From contig DASZFO010000245.1 of assembly GCA_035939775.1 (NCBI GenBank), positions 1 through 64,000 of the forward strand: a DNA stretch of 64,000 bases, in the 5' to 3' direction. Below, piece by piece: positions 50,519 to 59,631 of this stretch. The translations under genes and the position numbers were made by a program. This DNA is from Pirellulales bacterium. Lineage in GTDB: Bacteria > Planctomycetota > Planctomycetia > Pirellulales > DATAWG01. How positions within the stretch are numbered: the first letter of the stretch is position 1; each line of letters starts with the position of its first letter. The notes beneath the pieces are model-generated. The model ran no database searches, was not told the DNA's origin, and saw only the letters and a program-made list of their open reading frames with translations.

Positions 50519-51082
50519 TCAAGATTCCGCGAACAGTGAATCGACGCTCAGACGAGCATTCGGCGCCGCCAGCGGCTGCACTGTTTCTCCGGCGCGGAAT
50601 GACCGCACGCTGCGATAGTGGCCACCCTCCGGATCGCGCCGCACCTCGATGGTGCGCTCAACGACATTGACGATCCAGTATTCTTGGATTCCCACGTCGG
50701 CATAGACCTCTGACTTCTCGCCGCGGTCATTGTCGAGGCTGGACACGGCGACTTCGATCAGCAGCAACACGTCATCGGCAATCGGATGTCCGGCGGCATA
50801 GTCCTTGCGCTTCGCCCAGACGATGTCGGGTTCCGGTTCGCTGTCGACAGTCTCGAAGGCCAGTGGGTTTTGCACGCGAACCCGGACCTTCGCACGGGGT
50901 GCGCTGTCGAAGCTCCACTCGGCCAACCGGTCGACAATAGTGCAGTGGTCCGGACCGATCGGATTCATTTCGCGGAGTTCTCCTCGGATCAATTCGAGCC
51001 GTCGCCGGTTCTTGCCGTCGAAGACGCCGGTCGCAACGATCCGCTCGTATTCCTTAAGAGACAGTTTTGCAATCGCGCTCAT
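50519..51082 (-). CDS. Uma2/DUF820 family PD-(D/E)xK nuclease-like protein
   Basis: 187 aa from ATG 51082 with GAGAGGA upstream. The fold elements LSLKEYERIVATGVFDGKNRRRLELIRGELREM and the catalytic-type residues EPEPDIVWA, LLIEVAVSSLDNDRGEKSEVYADVGIQEYWIVNVVERTIEVRRDP fit the Uma2 family, with Asp, Glu and Lys of the PD-(D/E)xK core visible. These genes occur in many copies in planctomycetes and cyanobacteria; the biological role is unknown. It converges on rplU. Confidence 0.92.
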   Translation of the reverse strand: MSAIAKLSLKEYERIVATGVFDGKNRRRLELIRGELREMNPIGPDHCTIVDRLAEWSFDSAPRAKVRVRVQNPLAFETVDSEPEPDIVWAKRKDYAAGHPIADDVLLLIEVAVSSLDNDRGEKSEVYADVGIQEYWIVNVVERTIEVRRDPEGGHYRSVRSFRAGETVQPLAAPNARLSVDSLFAES

Positions 51083-51300
51083 TTTGGTCCTCTCGCAGCG
51101 TACAAACGTCGCGTTCGCGCATAAAGGCCGTTCTTCGTTCAACCCGCCAGATGCTCCGCAGTCGAGCCCGATTTATTATAGCGTGCGCGGCGGAGGCAGG
51201 GGCGCAGGCAAGCGCGAAAAGCGGGATGGTCCCTTCTTTCCGTGCGATCACGGGCCGCGCGCTGAGGGCCTACGAACCGAGGAGCGTTCGTTCGTCCGCG

Positions 51301-51936
51301 TCACGGCAGATGCAACAGCCGCGGCCACCATTCTTCCGTGCGCAAGTGGGCGACGATTTCGCATAGCACGGGCAGCCAGATCCACCGGGCGCTGCGCAGA
51401 CCTTCGGCCCGCAGCCCGCGGATGTTGAGCGGGAATTTGGCCGGCGATTGAAAGTTCCGCAGCCGCGGCAGGTAGCGCGGGACTCTTCGGCAATAGTCCA
51501 AGAACGTCTGCCCAAACTTTTGGCGCAGCAAGATTTCCTCGGCGGGCACGGTCACACCGAGGTAGAAAACCGCGGCCAGCCCGAAACCGATTGCAAATGT
51601 CAGCGACTGGAGAAAGAAAGCGATCCCAATTCCCATCAGAAAGGTGCCGACGTAAAGCGGATTGCGGCAGATGGAGTAGGGCCCATCGGCGACCACCATG
51701 TCGAGCTTCCGCCCGCCGATATAGAATGTCGCCCACCAGCGAAACGCGGCGCCCACCATGAAGAGCATCCAGCCGGCGAAGTCGAATTCGATGTCGGTCC
51801 ACGAACCTTCCGGCGCTCCCGGCGGCGAAAGGACGGTTGCCACCGCGAACGGAGCGATGATCAGAATGGCGATCCAGGCGCGCGAGCGCACCCACCAGTT
51901 TCGCCGTTTTGTGACAACAGAGGCAGCCACACTCAT
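51301..51936 (-). CDS. Isoprenylcysteine carboxyl methyltransferase (ICMT)/PEMT-like membrane protein
   Basis: 211 aa from ATG 51936. Four to five TM helices are visible (AWIAILIIAPFAVATVLS, FAGWMLFMVGAAFRWWATF, GTFLMGIGIAFFLQSLTFAI, GFGLAAVFYLGVTVPAEE). The signature VADGPYSICRNPLYVGTFLMGIG and AEEILLRQKFGQTFLDYCRRVPRYLP is typical of SAM-dependent ICMT-like methyltransferases. In bacteria the substrate is usually unknown and may be a lipid. The C-terminal ~50 residues are an unusual extension. It is divergent from the efflux operon. Confidence 0.88.
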   Translation of the reverse strand: MSVAASVVTKRRNWWVRSRAWIAILIIAPFAVATVLSPPGAPEGSWTDIEFDFAGWMLFMVGAAFRWWATFYIGGRKLDMVVADGPYSICRNPLYVGTFLMGIGIAFFLQSLTFAIGFGLAAVFYLGVTVPAEEILLRQKFGQTFLDYCRRVPRYLPRLRNFQSPAKFPLNIRGLRAEGLRSARWIWLPVLCEIVAHLRTEEWWPRLLHLP

Positions 51937-52178
51937 TGGGCGCACCGTCCTTGGCGGGCCGTTGTAAATCGGGTTGTTCGAGTCGGCCCCAGCGTTTGAG
52001 AGGTGGCCGAATGTCAAAGTGCCGAAAGGTACCCGCTTAGGCAAGATGTGTCAAAGGCAGTAAATCCGTTTGACTCGATTTGTTTCCCCCAACTTACCGA
52101 TGACAATTGACGGGGGGCGATTCGTCGCCGCGGTGCTGCACATGGTTCGGATTTCCCGAGAATTCGCCTGGAAAATCG

Positions 52179-53765
52179 ATGATTGTCCGACGCTGGGGAG
52201 TGCTCTCGATCATTGCGCTGGCGGGTTGCCAGAGCGCGCCTCCGGCCGCGCAGCCGCTGAGCTTTTCCCAGCCGCCGCAGTTTTCCAAAGTCGCGATTCC
52301 GCCGCCGCAATCGATTCGGGCCGAAGCGAAGCACGCCGCGGCCGACGATAGCGTCCGCCTGGCGTCGTTTAATTCTCCGGGCAAAACGGCGATCCAAATC
52401 CGGATGCCGCAGTTGGCCCAAAGCGATCCGGCGTCGAGTTCGGCGATGGAACTCTCCGCGGGCCCACCGAATCCGATGGTCCCGGAGCCGATTTCGCCGC
52501 TCGCGTTGCCGATTGCCTCGCGAGCGATCACGATCGACGAGGCGCTGGCGATCGCCTTGGCACAGAATCCCGATCTGGTAGTAAATCGTCAGGATGTGGC
52601 CGTGGCCGAGGCACAGCGCGTCACGGCCAACACGTATCCATTCAATCCGACATTTGAATCGCAGATTCAGGCGGCCGACAATTTTGGCTTAGCGCAGCAC
52701 ATCAGGCAATCGTACAGTTTGCTGCAGGAAATCGAGACGGGGGGCAAGGGAGGTTTCCGCCGCGGCCAAGCCAGCGCCGGCGTGCAGCGCACCGGATGGG
52801 AGTTGCGCGGCCGGGAACTCGATCTCACTGCAGATGTGTATCGCAAGTTTCAGGCGGTGCTCCTGGCGCGGCAGAAGCTGGACTTATCGCGCGAGACCGT
52901 CGCGTTGAACGTTCAACTTGCCGCCAATGCTCACTCACTGTTGCAGGCCGCGAAAGTAAGCGGCGCGGATGTCGTGATCGCGGAGCAAGAGGCCCTCGAT
53001 TCGCGACAGGCGGAAATGGTCGCGGAAAGCGAGTTGCGCACAGCCCGATTGGAACTCCGCTCCACTTTAGGGATCGCCGAAGTGGTGCAGCTCGAGCCGC
53101 AGGGAGACCTGAAACTGCCTCAACAAGCGGCGTCGCCGAGTTTGAACACGCTGGTTCAAGCTGCTCTGGCGACGCGGCCGGAAATCTTCGCCAAGACCGC
53201 CGCCCTGCAGCAGGCCGATGCGGTCGTCGGCTTGGCGATTGCCAATCAAAAGGCCGATGTCACCTTCGGCCCCGCGATGGAAATCGACGAAAATAAGACT
53301 TTCTTTATCGGAGCAACGCTTCAGGTGCCATTGCAGGTATACAACAAGAGAGAAGGGGAAGTCTTGCAGGCGGAGGCCGAGCGGGCAAAAGCGGCCACCG
53401 AGTTGGAACAGAGTCGGCTCAAGGTTAAGATGGCAGTTCTAGCGGCCTGGCAACAATACGAAGATGCCCGGCGGCTGGCGGCAACCCTTGCGAACGAGGC
53501 ACTGCCGGCCAGCGAGCGCCATTTGCAGGATGCCGAAAAGTTGCTAGCCGCAGGGCAGATCGACTTGCTGAAGCTGGTCGAATTGCGGCGGCGACATTTG
53601 GCGGCCCGGCAACAGTTGCTCGAAGCGCAGAATCAGATGGTCCTGCGGCGGATTGATCTAGAGATACTCTCCGGCCGACTCCTTCCCACTGAAAGTGCTC
53701 CTAGTGAATCGTCACACCCAGCTCTGCTGCCTGAACCGAGCAAACCGGAGCGAGCTAAGCCGTGA
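52179..53765 (+). CDS. TolC-family outer-membrane efflux lipoprotein
   Basis: 528 aa from ATG 52179. Lipobox IALAGC with Cys17. After a Pro/Ser-rich spacer, ITIDEALAIALAQNPDLVVNRQDVAVAEAQRVTANTYPFNPTFES begins the first of two outer-membrane-efflux repeats. The second includes LVQAALATRPEIFAKTAALQQADAVVGLAIANQKADVTFGP and GATLQVPLQVYNKREGEVLQAEAERAKA. Long amphipathic helices follow. It forms the outer-membrane channel of a tripartite pump with the next two genes, probably of the CzcC/CusC (metal) or drug type. Confidence 0.93.
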   Translation: MIVRRWGVLSIIALAGCQSAPPAAQPLSFSQPPQFSKVAIPPPQSIRAEAKHAAADDSVRLASFNSPGKTAIQIRMPQLAQSDPASSSAMELSAGPPNPMVPEPISPLALPIASRAITIDEALAIALAQNPDLVVNRQDVAVAEAQRVTANTYPFNPTFESQIQAADNFGLAQHIRQSYSLLQEIETGGKGGFRRGQASAGVQRTGWELRGRELDLTADVYRKFQAVLLARQKLDLSRETVALNVQLAANAHSLLQAAKVSGADVVIAEQEALDSRQAEMVAESELRTARLELRSTLGIAEVVQLEPQGDLKLPQQAASPSLNTLVQAALATRPEIFAKTAALQQADAVVGLAIANQKADVTFGPAMEIDENKTFFIGATLQVPLQVYNKREGEVLQAEAERAKAATELEQSRLKVKMAVLAAWQQYEDARRLAATLANEALPASERHLQDAEKLLAAGQIDLLKLVELRRRHLAARQQLLEAQNQMVLRRIDLEILSGRLLPTESAPSESSHPALLPEPSKPERAKP

Positions 53766-53778
53766 GATTTTTCGTGCC

Positions 53779-55263
53779 GTGGATCTGTTAGCGCCCTCGA
53801 CATTTACCGGTCGCGCGGCAGAGCCGTGTCGGCAGTGCGTTCCCGGGCAGAGCCTGGGAACGAGCGGCGCGCGCTTTGCCGTGTGTGTCGGCATACTTTT
53901 GCTCGCCGGGTGCCGGCAGAACGCCAAGGAAGGGGCGCCGGAGGACGAAGTTTCGGCCAAACCCGTCGTCCAAGTTGAACTGCAACCGGTCGTACGCACG
54001 GCGATCGACGACACGGTCGAGGTCCTCGGCACAACTCAGCCATTGCGAAGCCGCACCGCTCGAGTGACGACCGCGATCGAAGGGCGCGTCGCTCAGATCT
54101 TGCCAGCGGCGAGCGAACCAGAACAGAACGATTCCGGCGTTCACACTTTGAACGGCGTTACCGACCCGCCGACCGCCGTTGAAGGACAGATGGTCACGGA
54201 GCGGCAGGTAATCGTTCGACTTGACGACAATCTAGCTCGCGCCGGCGTGGCCAAGGCGGAGGGTGCCTTGGCCGAAGCGCAGGCCGCGGCCGCAGCCCAG
54301 AATGTTTCTCGTCCGCAACAGCTTCAGGCGGCCGAAGCCGCATTCGCCTCCGCTGAGTCGGCACTCAAGGCGGATGAGAAGCAGCTCGAGCGGCTTCAGG
54401 AAGCCGGCGAGCGGCTCGTCGGTTCGGCGTCTCTGGCCGATGCGGCGACGGCCGTCGAACGCGCCCGGTCCGACAAACATGCCGCCGAGGCGCACCTCGC
54501 CGAATTGAGCGAGTTGCCGGCCGCGCGTAAGGTTGCCGAACTTCGGGCGAAGGTCAGGGCGGCCGAGGCCGACCTCACGGCGGCACAAACGCAATTGGAA
54601 CTATGCAAGATTCGCTCACCCATCGCCGGCCGGCTCGGACAGGTCTCGGTCTTTCTCGGTCAGAGCCTTGCCGTTGGAACTCCGATCGCCACGGTGACGG
54701 ATTTGCGACAGATCGGGCTCGACGCCGCGGTTCCCGCGAAGCGGATTCATTTGATTCAGGTCGGGCAGCAGGCGACGATCGCGTGGGGTGATGAGGCCTC
54801 GCCGCAATCGCTTGCGGGCAAGGTCACGTTCGTTGGGCAAGAGATCGAGCCCGGCAGCGGCAGCTTTCCGGTAACACTGGTCGCGGAAAACCCGCAGGAG
54901 CGGTTGCGCTCGGGGCTGCACGTTCGTGCTCGCATCGTCGTCCGCCATTTGGAAAACGTCTTGGCCGTGCCCCGAGCGGCAGTGATCGAGGAGACTGACG
55001 ATCCGTATTTGTTCGTCGCCGAAAAGAAGGGAGACAAGCTGGTCGGTCGCCGGATGCCGGTCAAACGCGGCGTCCGCAGCGGCGATCTCGTTCAAGTGGA
55101 AGGAGAAGGACTCTCTGAGGGAGCCCTGGTCGTAACCGCTGGAAACTATTTCCTGCCAGACGGCGCCGAATTGAAGACCACGAGCGATGAGAAAAAAGAG
55201 ACGAAAGAATCGCCAGACAAATCGGAATCGGCGCCAATGACGAAAGACAAGGACGACAAGTGA
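53779..55263 (+). CDS. RND efflux periplasmic adaptor (HlyD/CusB type)
   Basis: GTG 53779 lies 13 nt after the previous stop; a GTG at 53695 in frame would overlap the channel gene. The lipoprotein signal CVGILLLAGC lies after about 30 residues that include a palindromic repeat (53838-53862). The order then is beta-barrel and lipoyl halves (QMVTERQVIVRLDDNLARAG), a long alpha-helical hairpin (AEAQAAAAAQ to AAEADLTAAQTQLELCKIRSPIAGRLGQ), lipoyl return, beta-barrel (LRSGLHVRARIVVRHLENVLAVPRAAVIEE), and a Lys/Glu/Asp-rich tail. It links the RND pump to the TolC-type channel. No metal-binding Met/His cluster is seen. Confidence 0.9.
   Translation: MDLLAPSTFTGRAAEPCRQCVPGQSLGTSGARFAVCVGILLLAGCRQNAKEGAPEDEVSAKPVVQVELQPVVRTAIDDTVEVLGTTQPLRSRTARVTTAIEGRVAQILPAASEPEQNDSGVHTLNGVTDPPTAVEGQMVTERQVIVRLDDNLARAGVAKAEGALAEAQAAAAAQNVSRPQQLQAAEAAFASAESALKADEKQLERLQEAGERLVGSASLADAATAVERARSDKHAAEAHLAELSELPAARKVAELRAKVRAAEADLTAAQTQLELCKIRSPIAGRLGQVSVFLGQSLAVGTPIATVTDLRQIGLDAAVPAKRIHLIQVGQQATIAWGDEASPQSLAGKVTFVGQEIEPGSGSFPVTLVAENPQERLRSGLHVRARIVVRHLENVLAVPRAAVIEETDDPYLFVAEKKGDKLVGRRMPVKRGVRSGDLVQVEGEGLSEGALVVTAGNYFLPDGAELKTTSDEKKETKESPDKSESAPMTKDKDDK
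53838..53862. repeat. CGTTCCC..GGGAACG hairpin repeat in the adaptor 5' end
   Basis: CGTTCCCGGGC and CCTGGGAACG form a short hairpin of an intergenic repeat type known from many planctomycete and cyanobacterial genomes. It is read in frame just before the lipoprotein signal. Confidence 0.7.
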
Positions 55264-55399
55264 AGTACTCCACCCCGCGCTCACCTCCGCGTCGCTTCGG
55301 GTCGCGGCTAAACTCATGCACCTCTGATCCATTGCCTATGCCGCGGCATACCAGCTTCTCTCCGACCTCCGCCGCCCGATCCCCGAATTCCGACTTCCG

Positions 55400-58300
55400 A
55401 TGTTCAATCTCGCCGCCAAATCGCGCCAATACTTCGGAGTGATGCTGCTCCTGACGGCGCTCGTGGCGGGGGCGGGCGTCGTAGCAATGCTACGGATGCC
55501 CAACAGCGTCTACCCGGAAGTGACATTTCCGCGAATCGCGGTCATCGCCGAGCTTCCTGGCACGTCGATCGACTTGATGGAGATTTCCGTCAGCCGGCCG
55601 CTCGAGAATGCAGTCAGCACGGTGGCCGGAGTCGAGCGCGTGCAGTCCACCACGATTCGCGGCTCGTCTCAGCTATCGGTCATGTTTTCCGCGGATGCCG
55701 ACATGCGCTCGGCGCTTGAAAGCATCCGCGGGAGGATCGCCACCATGTCGGCCGATCTGCCGAAGGGGACCGCGCTTATCGTCGAGCAACAAACGCCGTC
55801 GGTGTTCCCGATCATCACGCTCGATTTGAGTGGCGGCTCGAGCCCGGCAATGCTCAAAGACTACGCGACCTATTCGTTGCGACCGCTCATCAAGCGGCTT
55901 CCGGATGTGGCCTATGTCACGATCCTGGGCGGCGACGAGCGCGAGATTGTCGTCGAGCCGGATCCGGACGCGCTCGCCGCCGCCGGATTGTCGCTCGATG
56001 ATTTCTGCCAGCAACTTCAATCCGGCAACGCGATCCAAGCAGCCGGCAAGATCGATTGGGACCATCAGGCCCTGGGGATCCTCGGCCAGTCGATCTCGAA
56101 CACGCCGGACCAAATCGCGCAGCAAGTGATTGCGCCCAAGGCCGGCGGCAAGCTGCGCGTCGACGATCTGGCCCGCGTCCGACTGTGGCACGAAGACCGC
56201 ACGCAAGCCGTCTCCGGAATGAATCGCCGTCGCGAGCAGACGCCGGTCGTGTCGGTCAGCATCTTTCGGCGGCTCGGCGGAAACACGCTCACGGTCGCCT
56301 CGGCGCTCGAGGAGGAACTGAAGCGGCTCCGCCCGCTCGTGCCGCCGAATATCGAGATGCACATCGTTTATAACCAGGCGCAATTCGTGCGCGAATCGGT
56401 CGCCAACGTGCGCGACGCGATCTTGATCGGCGGCTGCGGCAGCGTCCTCGTTTTGTTGCTATTCCTCCGCAGTTGGAGAGCGACGCTAATCTCGGCGGTA
56501 ACGATTCCCGTTTCGATCGCCATCACGTTCTTGTTCCTGCATGGGTTCAACCAGAGCTTGAATCTTATGTCGATGGGCGGACTTGCAGTCGCGATCGGGC
56601 TGATCATCGACGACACGGTCGTGGTGATCGAGAACATCTGCCGGCACCTAAGCGCGCGCGCCACCGCGCACGGCGGCAGGGGCGCGCACAGCGGGAATGT
56701 CGCACATGCGCTTCTCCCTCTCCCTCTGGGAGAGGGTCGGAGTGAGGGTCCGCAGGAGTCGACTGGCAATCCCTCTCACCCTAGCCCTCTCCCAGAGGGA
56801 GAGGGGACCGGACGCATCGCGCCGCACGCGAAAGTTGTAGGGCGAGCTGGAATCGATTCCGCGGCGGCCGCCGTCGATGCCGCGTCGCGCGAGATCACCG
56901 GGGCGGTTGTCGGCTCCACGTTAACGACCGTCACCGTGTTCGTGCCGCTGGCCTTCATCTCCGGCATGGTCGGCCAGTTTTTCACGTCATTGAGCATGGC
57001 TCTTTGCATCGCGGTGCTGGTGTCGATGGTGCTCAGCCTGACGTTGATTCCCGTGGTTTCGGCGCGAGTGCTCAAGCCGGGCTCCGTCCCCGAGCCAGGC
57101 AAAATATTCAATTGGTTCGCGAACGCCTACGAACGGGTTTTGCGGCTAGCGCTCCATTGGCGGAAGACGGTGTTGGTGGCCGCGTTGGCAGTGATTCCGC
57201 TCATGTGGTTGCTCTACGGGCGATTGGAATCGGGGCTGCTTCCGAATATGGACGAAGGGACATTCATCCTCGACTACTTCATGCCCGAGGGAACGTCGCT
57301 GGAAGAGACCGATCGGATGGCGGGCAAGATCGAAGAGATTCTTCGCGAAAACAAGTACGTCGCCGCATACACTCGCCGCACGGGCGCCGAGAACGGCTTT
57401 TTCGCCACGCAGATGTTTCGCGGGGATTTCAGCGTCGTGCTGGTGGATCGCGCCGATCGCCCCGCGATCAACAAGATTATGGACGATGTCCGCAAGGAGG
57501 TGGAGCATCGCTATCCGGCGATCCAGCATGTCGAAACGATCCAGGTGATGCAAGACGAGCTGAACGATTTGGCCGGCGCCGGCAAGCCGATCGAGATCAA
57601 AATCTTCGGTCCCGACTATGCGGTGCTGCGGTCGCTGGCCGAAAAGGCGGGAGAGATTCTCGATTCAAAAGAGGTCAAAGACGCGGGGCTTACTGATTCC
57701 GACGACAAGGTCCACGAGGGAAACGCCGACGTTTTTTTCAAGGTCGATCCGGTGCAGGCGGCCGCTGTCGGGCTCTCGGCCAGCCAGATTCAGGACCAGG
57801 TTCGCACCGCGCTCTTCGGGCAAGTGACGAACACGGTCGCCTCGGGCGAGCGGCTGCTCAACATCCGCGTTCGCTTATCCGACGCGCTGCGCTCGAATCT
57901 CGATCGGCTGGGGAATTTGCCGATCTCGACGCCGTCGGGCAAGGTCGCGCCGCTGGAACAGTTCGTCACTTTCAGCCCTCGCCGCACGCCGACGGAAGTC
58001 TGGCGCGAGAATCAGCAACCTGGCATCGATGTCACCGGAGACATGGAAAACGCCGATCGGCTGGGGGCCGTCGTCAAAGCGATTCAGCCCAAGCTCGCTG
58101 TGTTGGGGAAAACGCTCCCGGCCGGCTATCGAATCGAATTGGCGGGGGAATATGAAAGCCAGCTTGCATCGTTCCAAAGCCTGGCGACGATGCTCGTGGT
58201 TGCCACGGCGCTCGTGTTCCTGCTCTTGGCCTTTCAGTTTCGGTCGCTCGTGCTGCCGCTGTTGATCTTTTTGACGCAGCCGCTGTCGCTGGGGTCGGCG

Positions 58301-58735
58301 ATGTTCGCGCTCTGGATCACCGGCACGCCTCTAAACATTTCAAGCTATATGGGGGCTATCTTGCTCGTCGGGCTGGATGTCAAGAATGGAATCATCTTGA
58401 TCGAGTACATCGAGCAGCTTCTGGCCGAAGGGTGGCAATTGATGCCCGCGCTGCTGCACGCTGGCCGCGTGCGCTTCCGCCCGATCCTGATGACCTCGCT
58501 GGCAGCGATTCTTGGCCTGTTGCCGCTGGCGCTCGATATTGGCGTCGGCCCCGGCGGCGGGCCGGGCGCTCAAATGCAGCGGCCTCTGGCCATCGCCGTG
58601 ATCGGCGGGCTGCTGGCGAACATGCTCTTCACGCGAATGATCATCCCGGTCGGTTATCTCGTGCTCAAGAGACCACGCGAAACGACTGAATTAGAGCGGA
58701 CTTCGCCACCCGATCTTGCGGAAACTGCCGGTTAG
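55400..58735 (+). CDS. RND-family efflux pump inner-membrane protein
   Basis: 1111 aa, versus about 1030-1050 usual for the family. It starts MFNLAAKSRQYFGVMLLLTALVAGAG and shows 12 TM organisation. TM4 has GLIIDDTVVVIEN with Asp404/Asp405 of the proton relay. TM5 begins ITGAVVGSTLTTVTVFVPLAF. The second half has MGAILLVGLDVKNGIILIEYIEQLL and AAILGLLPLALDIGVGPGGG. About 58 residues (420-477) between TM4 and TM5 are an in-frame palindromic repeat rather than family sequence. It is the proton-driven pump of the 52179-58735 system; the substrate is not evident, and the motifs are closer to hydrophobic-compound exporters than to CusA (no Met cluster seen). Confidence 0.93.
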   Translation: MFNLAAKSRQYFGVMLLLTALVAGAGVVAMLRMPNSVYPEVTFPRIAVIAELPGTSIDLMEISVSRPLENAVSTVAGVERVQSTTIRGSSQLSVMFSADADMRSALESIRGRIATMSADLPKGTALIVEQQTPSVFPIITLDLSGGSSPAMLKDYATYSLRPLIKRLPDVAYVTILGGDEREIVVEPDPDALAAAGLSLDDFCQQLQSGNAIQAAGKIDWDHQALGILGQSISNTPDQIAQQVIAPKAGGKLRVDDLARVRLWHEDRTQAVSGMNRRREQTPVVSVSIFRRLGGNTLTVASALEEELKRLRPLVPPNIEMHIVYNQAQFVRESVANVRDAILIGGCGSVLVLLLFLRSWRATLISAVTIPVSIAITFLFLHGFNQSLNLMSMGGLAVAIGLIIDDTVVVIENICRHLSARATAHGGRGAHSGNVAHALLPLPLGEGRSEGPQESTGNPSHPSPLPEGEGTGRIAPHAKVVGRAGIDSAAAAVDAASREITGAVVGSTLTTVTVFVPLAFISGMVGQFFTSLSMALCIAVLVSMVLSLTLIPVVSARVLKPGSVPEPGKIFNWFANAYERVLRLALHWRKTVLVAALAVIPLMWLLYGRLESGLLPNMDEGTFILDYFMPEGTSLEETDRMAGKIEEILRENKYVAAYTRRTGAENGFFATQMFRGDFSVVLVDRADRPAINKIMDDVRKEVEHRYPAIQHVETIQVMQDELNDLAGAGKPIEIKIFGPDYAVLRSLAEKAGEILDSKEVKDAGLTDSDDKVHEGNADVFFKVDPVQAAAVGLSASQIQDQVRTALFGQVTNTVASGERLLNIRVRLSDALRSNLDRLGNLPISTPSGKVAPLEQFVTFSPRRTPTEVWRENQQPGIDVTGDMENADRLGAVVKAIQPKLAVLGKTLPAGYRIELAGEYESQLASFQSLATMLVVATALVFLLLAFQFRSLVLPLLIFLTQPLSLGSAMFALWITGTPLNISSYMGAILLVGLDVKNGIILIEYIEQLLAEGWQLMPALLHAGRVRFRPILMTSLAAILGLLPLALDIGVGPGGGPGAQMQRPLAIAVIGGLLANMLFTRMIIPVGYLVLKRPRETTELERTSPPDLAETAG
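56711..56808. repeat. CTCTCCC..GGGAGAGG palindromic repeat inside the RND gene
   Basis: Two inverted CTCCCTCTGGGAGAGG-type arms (56711-56736 and 56782-56804) with a spacer. Same family as 3602-3690. It keeps the frame open and adds a Leu/Pro/Gly/Glu-rich loop. Confidence 0.85.
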
Positions 58736-58819
58736 GCAAGCTGCGGCAAAGTGCGACGGCAGCGGCAAGGTTTGCCGGCCGGAAAACCGATCTTCACCAA
58801 TTGAAGCCGGACGTTTTCA

Positions 58820-58937
58820 AGCGTCTAGCAAATTCGGCGGGGACTGCCCCCCTTTTGCGCGGGCACCATCGCCGCGATGGCCGGCGAAGCAAAACGGGGA
58901 CTGTCCCCTTCTCCCAGCCGAATTTGTTAGGCGCTCT
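58820..58937. repeat. Palindromic repeat with GGGGACTGTCCCC between RND gene and next gene
   Basis: The outer arms CTAGCAAATTCGGC and GCCGAATTTGTTAG are inverted; inner GGGGACTGCCCCC and GGGGACTGTCCCC. Same family as 7434-7537 and 10741-10803. Ends 12 nt before ATG 58950. Confidence 0.85.
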
Positions 58938-58949
58938 TTGGAGGCCGCC

Positions 58950-59630
58950 ATGTTTCGCCGCAGCATGTTTTATTTTCTCGTGTTATGCGCGGCAGTCGGC
59001 ATTCCCTACTTAAGCACGGAATGGAACAAGACGAGCCAGTGGCTTTCAAGCCGCGCCGGCTCAACTGAAGCGACGCCGTCCGCCGCCGATCCGACCGCGC
59101 CCGACGGCAACGCGACCGGCCTCAGTAATCTGGCCGGACTCAATAGTCCGGTGTTCGGCGCCGTCACTCCCAACGGGCCCGACGCGGCCCCCACTCCGCC
59201 GCTGGTCGGTCTGGCCGAAGCGTTGCGATTCGACGTGACTTCTCCTTGGATTCTCGGGCGCTGGCCGCGCGTCACGGCCGGCCTGCCGGACGAAGACTTG
59301 CAAGGCTATCGCGTGGCGCTGGTGACGGGCACGCGCGATGACGATTTGGCCGGCTCGCTCACTTACTATTTCAACAAGCGGCAGCGCTGCCAGCGAATCA
59401 CATTTCAGGGCACGACCGGCGATGCCCGCAAGCTGATCGCTTATCTCACCGAGCGCTATGGATTCAAGCAGCAGACGAGCAGTGACCCGAATCTGTACCT
59501 CTACCAGATTCGCTGGAACGGCAGCCCGCTCAGCGAGCTGCACATCCGCCCGGCTCGCATCGTCCGCGCCAACGAGCCGCTCGCCCGCTTCGAAGTGCTG
59601 CTGGCGATGAACGACACGAGCGGGAAATAA
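58950..59630 (+). CDS. Conserved planctomycete protein of unknown function (DUF6690-like)
   Basis: 226 aa from ATG 58950 with GGAGG upstream; in-frame codons before it are repeat DNA. A single N-terminal TM/signal anchor (FRRSMFYFLVLCAAVGIPYL), a Pro/Ala/Asn-rich linker, then a soluble domain (ALRFDVTSPWILGRWPRVTAG, DEDLQGYRVALVTGTRDDDL, LTYYFNKRQRCQRITFQGTTG) resembling a planctomycete-specific family that I associate, without certainty, with DUF6690. It ends 1 nt before the convergent PDZ gene. Confidence 0.75.
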   Translation: MFRRSMFYFLVLCAAVGIPYLSTEWNKTSQWLSSRAGSTEATPSAADPTAPDGNATGLSNLAGLNSPVFGAVTPNGPDAAPTPPLVGLAEALRFDVTSPWILGRWPRVTAGLPDEDLQGYRVALVTGTRDDDLAGSLTYYFNKRQRCQRITFQGTTGDARKLIAYLTERYGFKQQTSSDPNLYLYQIRWNGSPLSELHIRPARIVRANEPLARFEVLLAMNDTSGK

Positions 59631-59631
59631 C

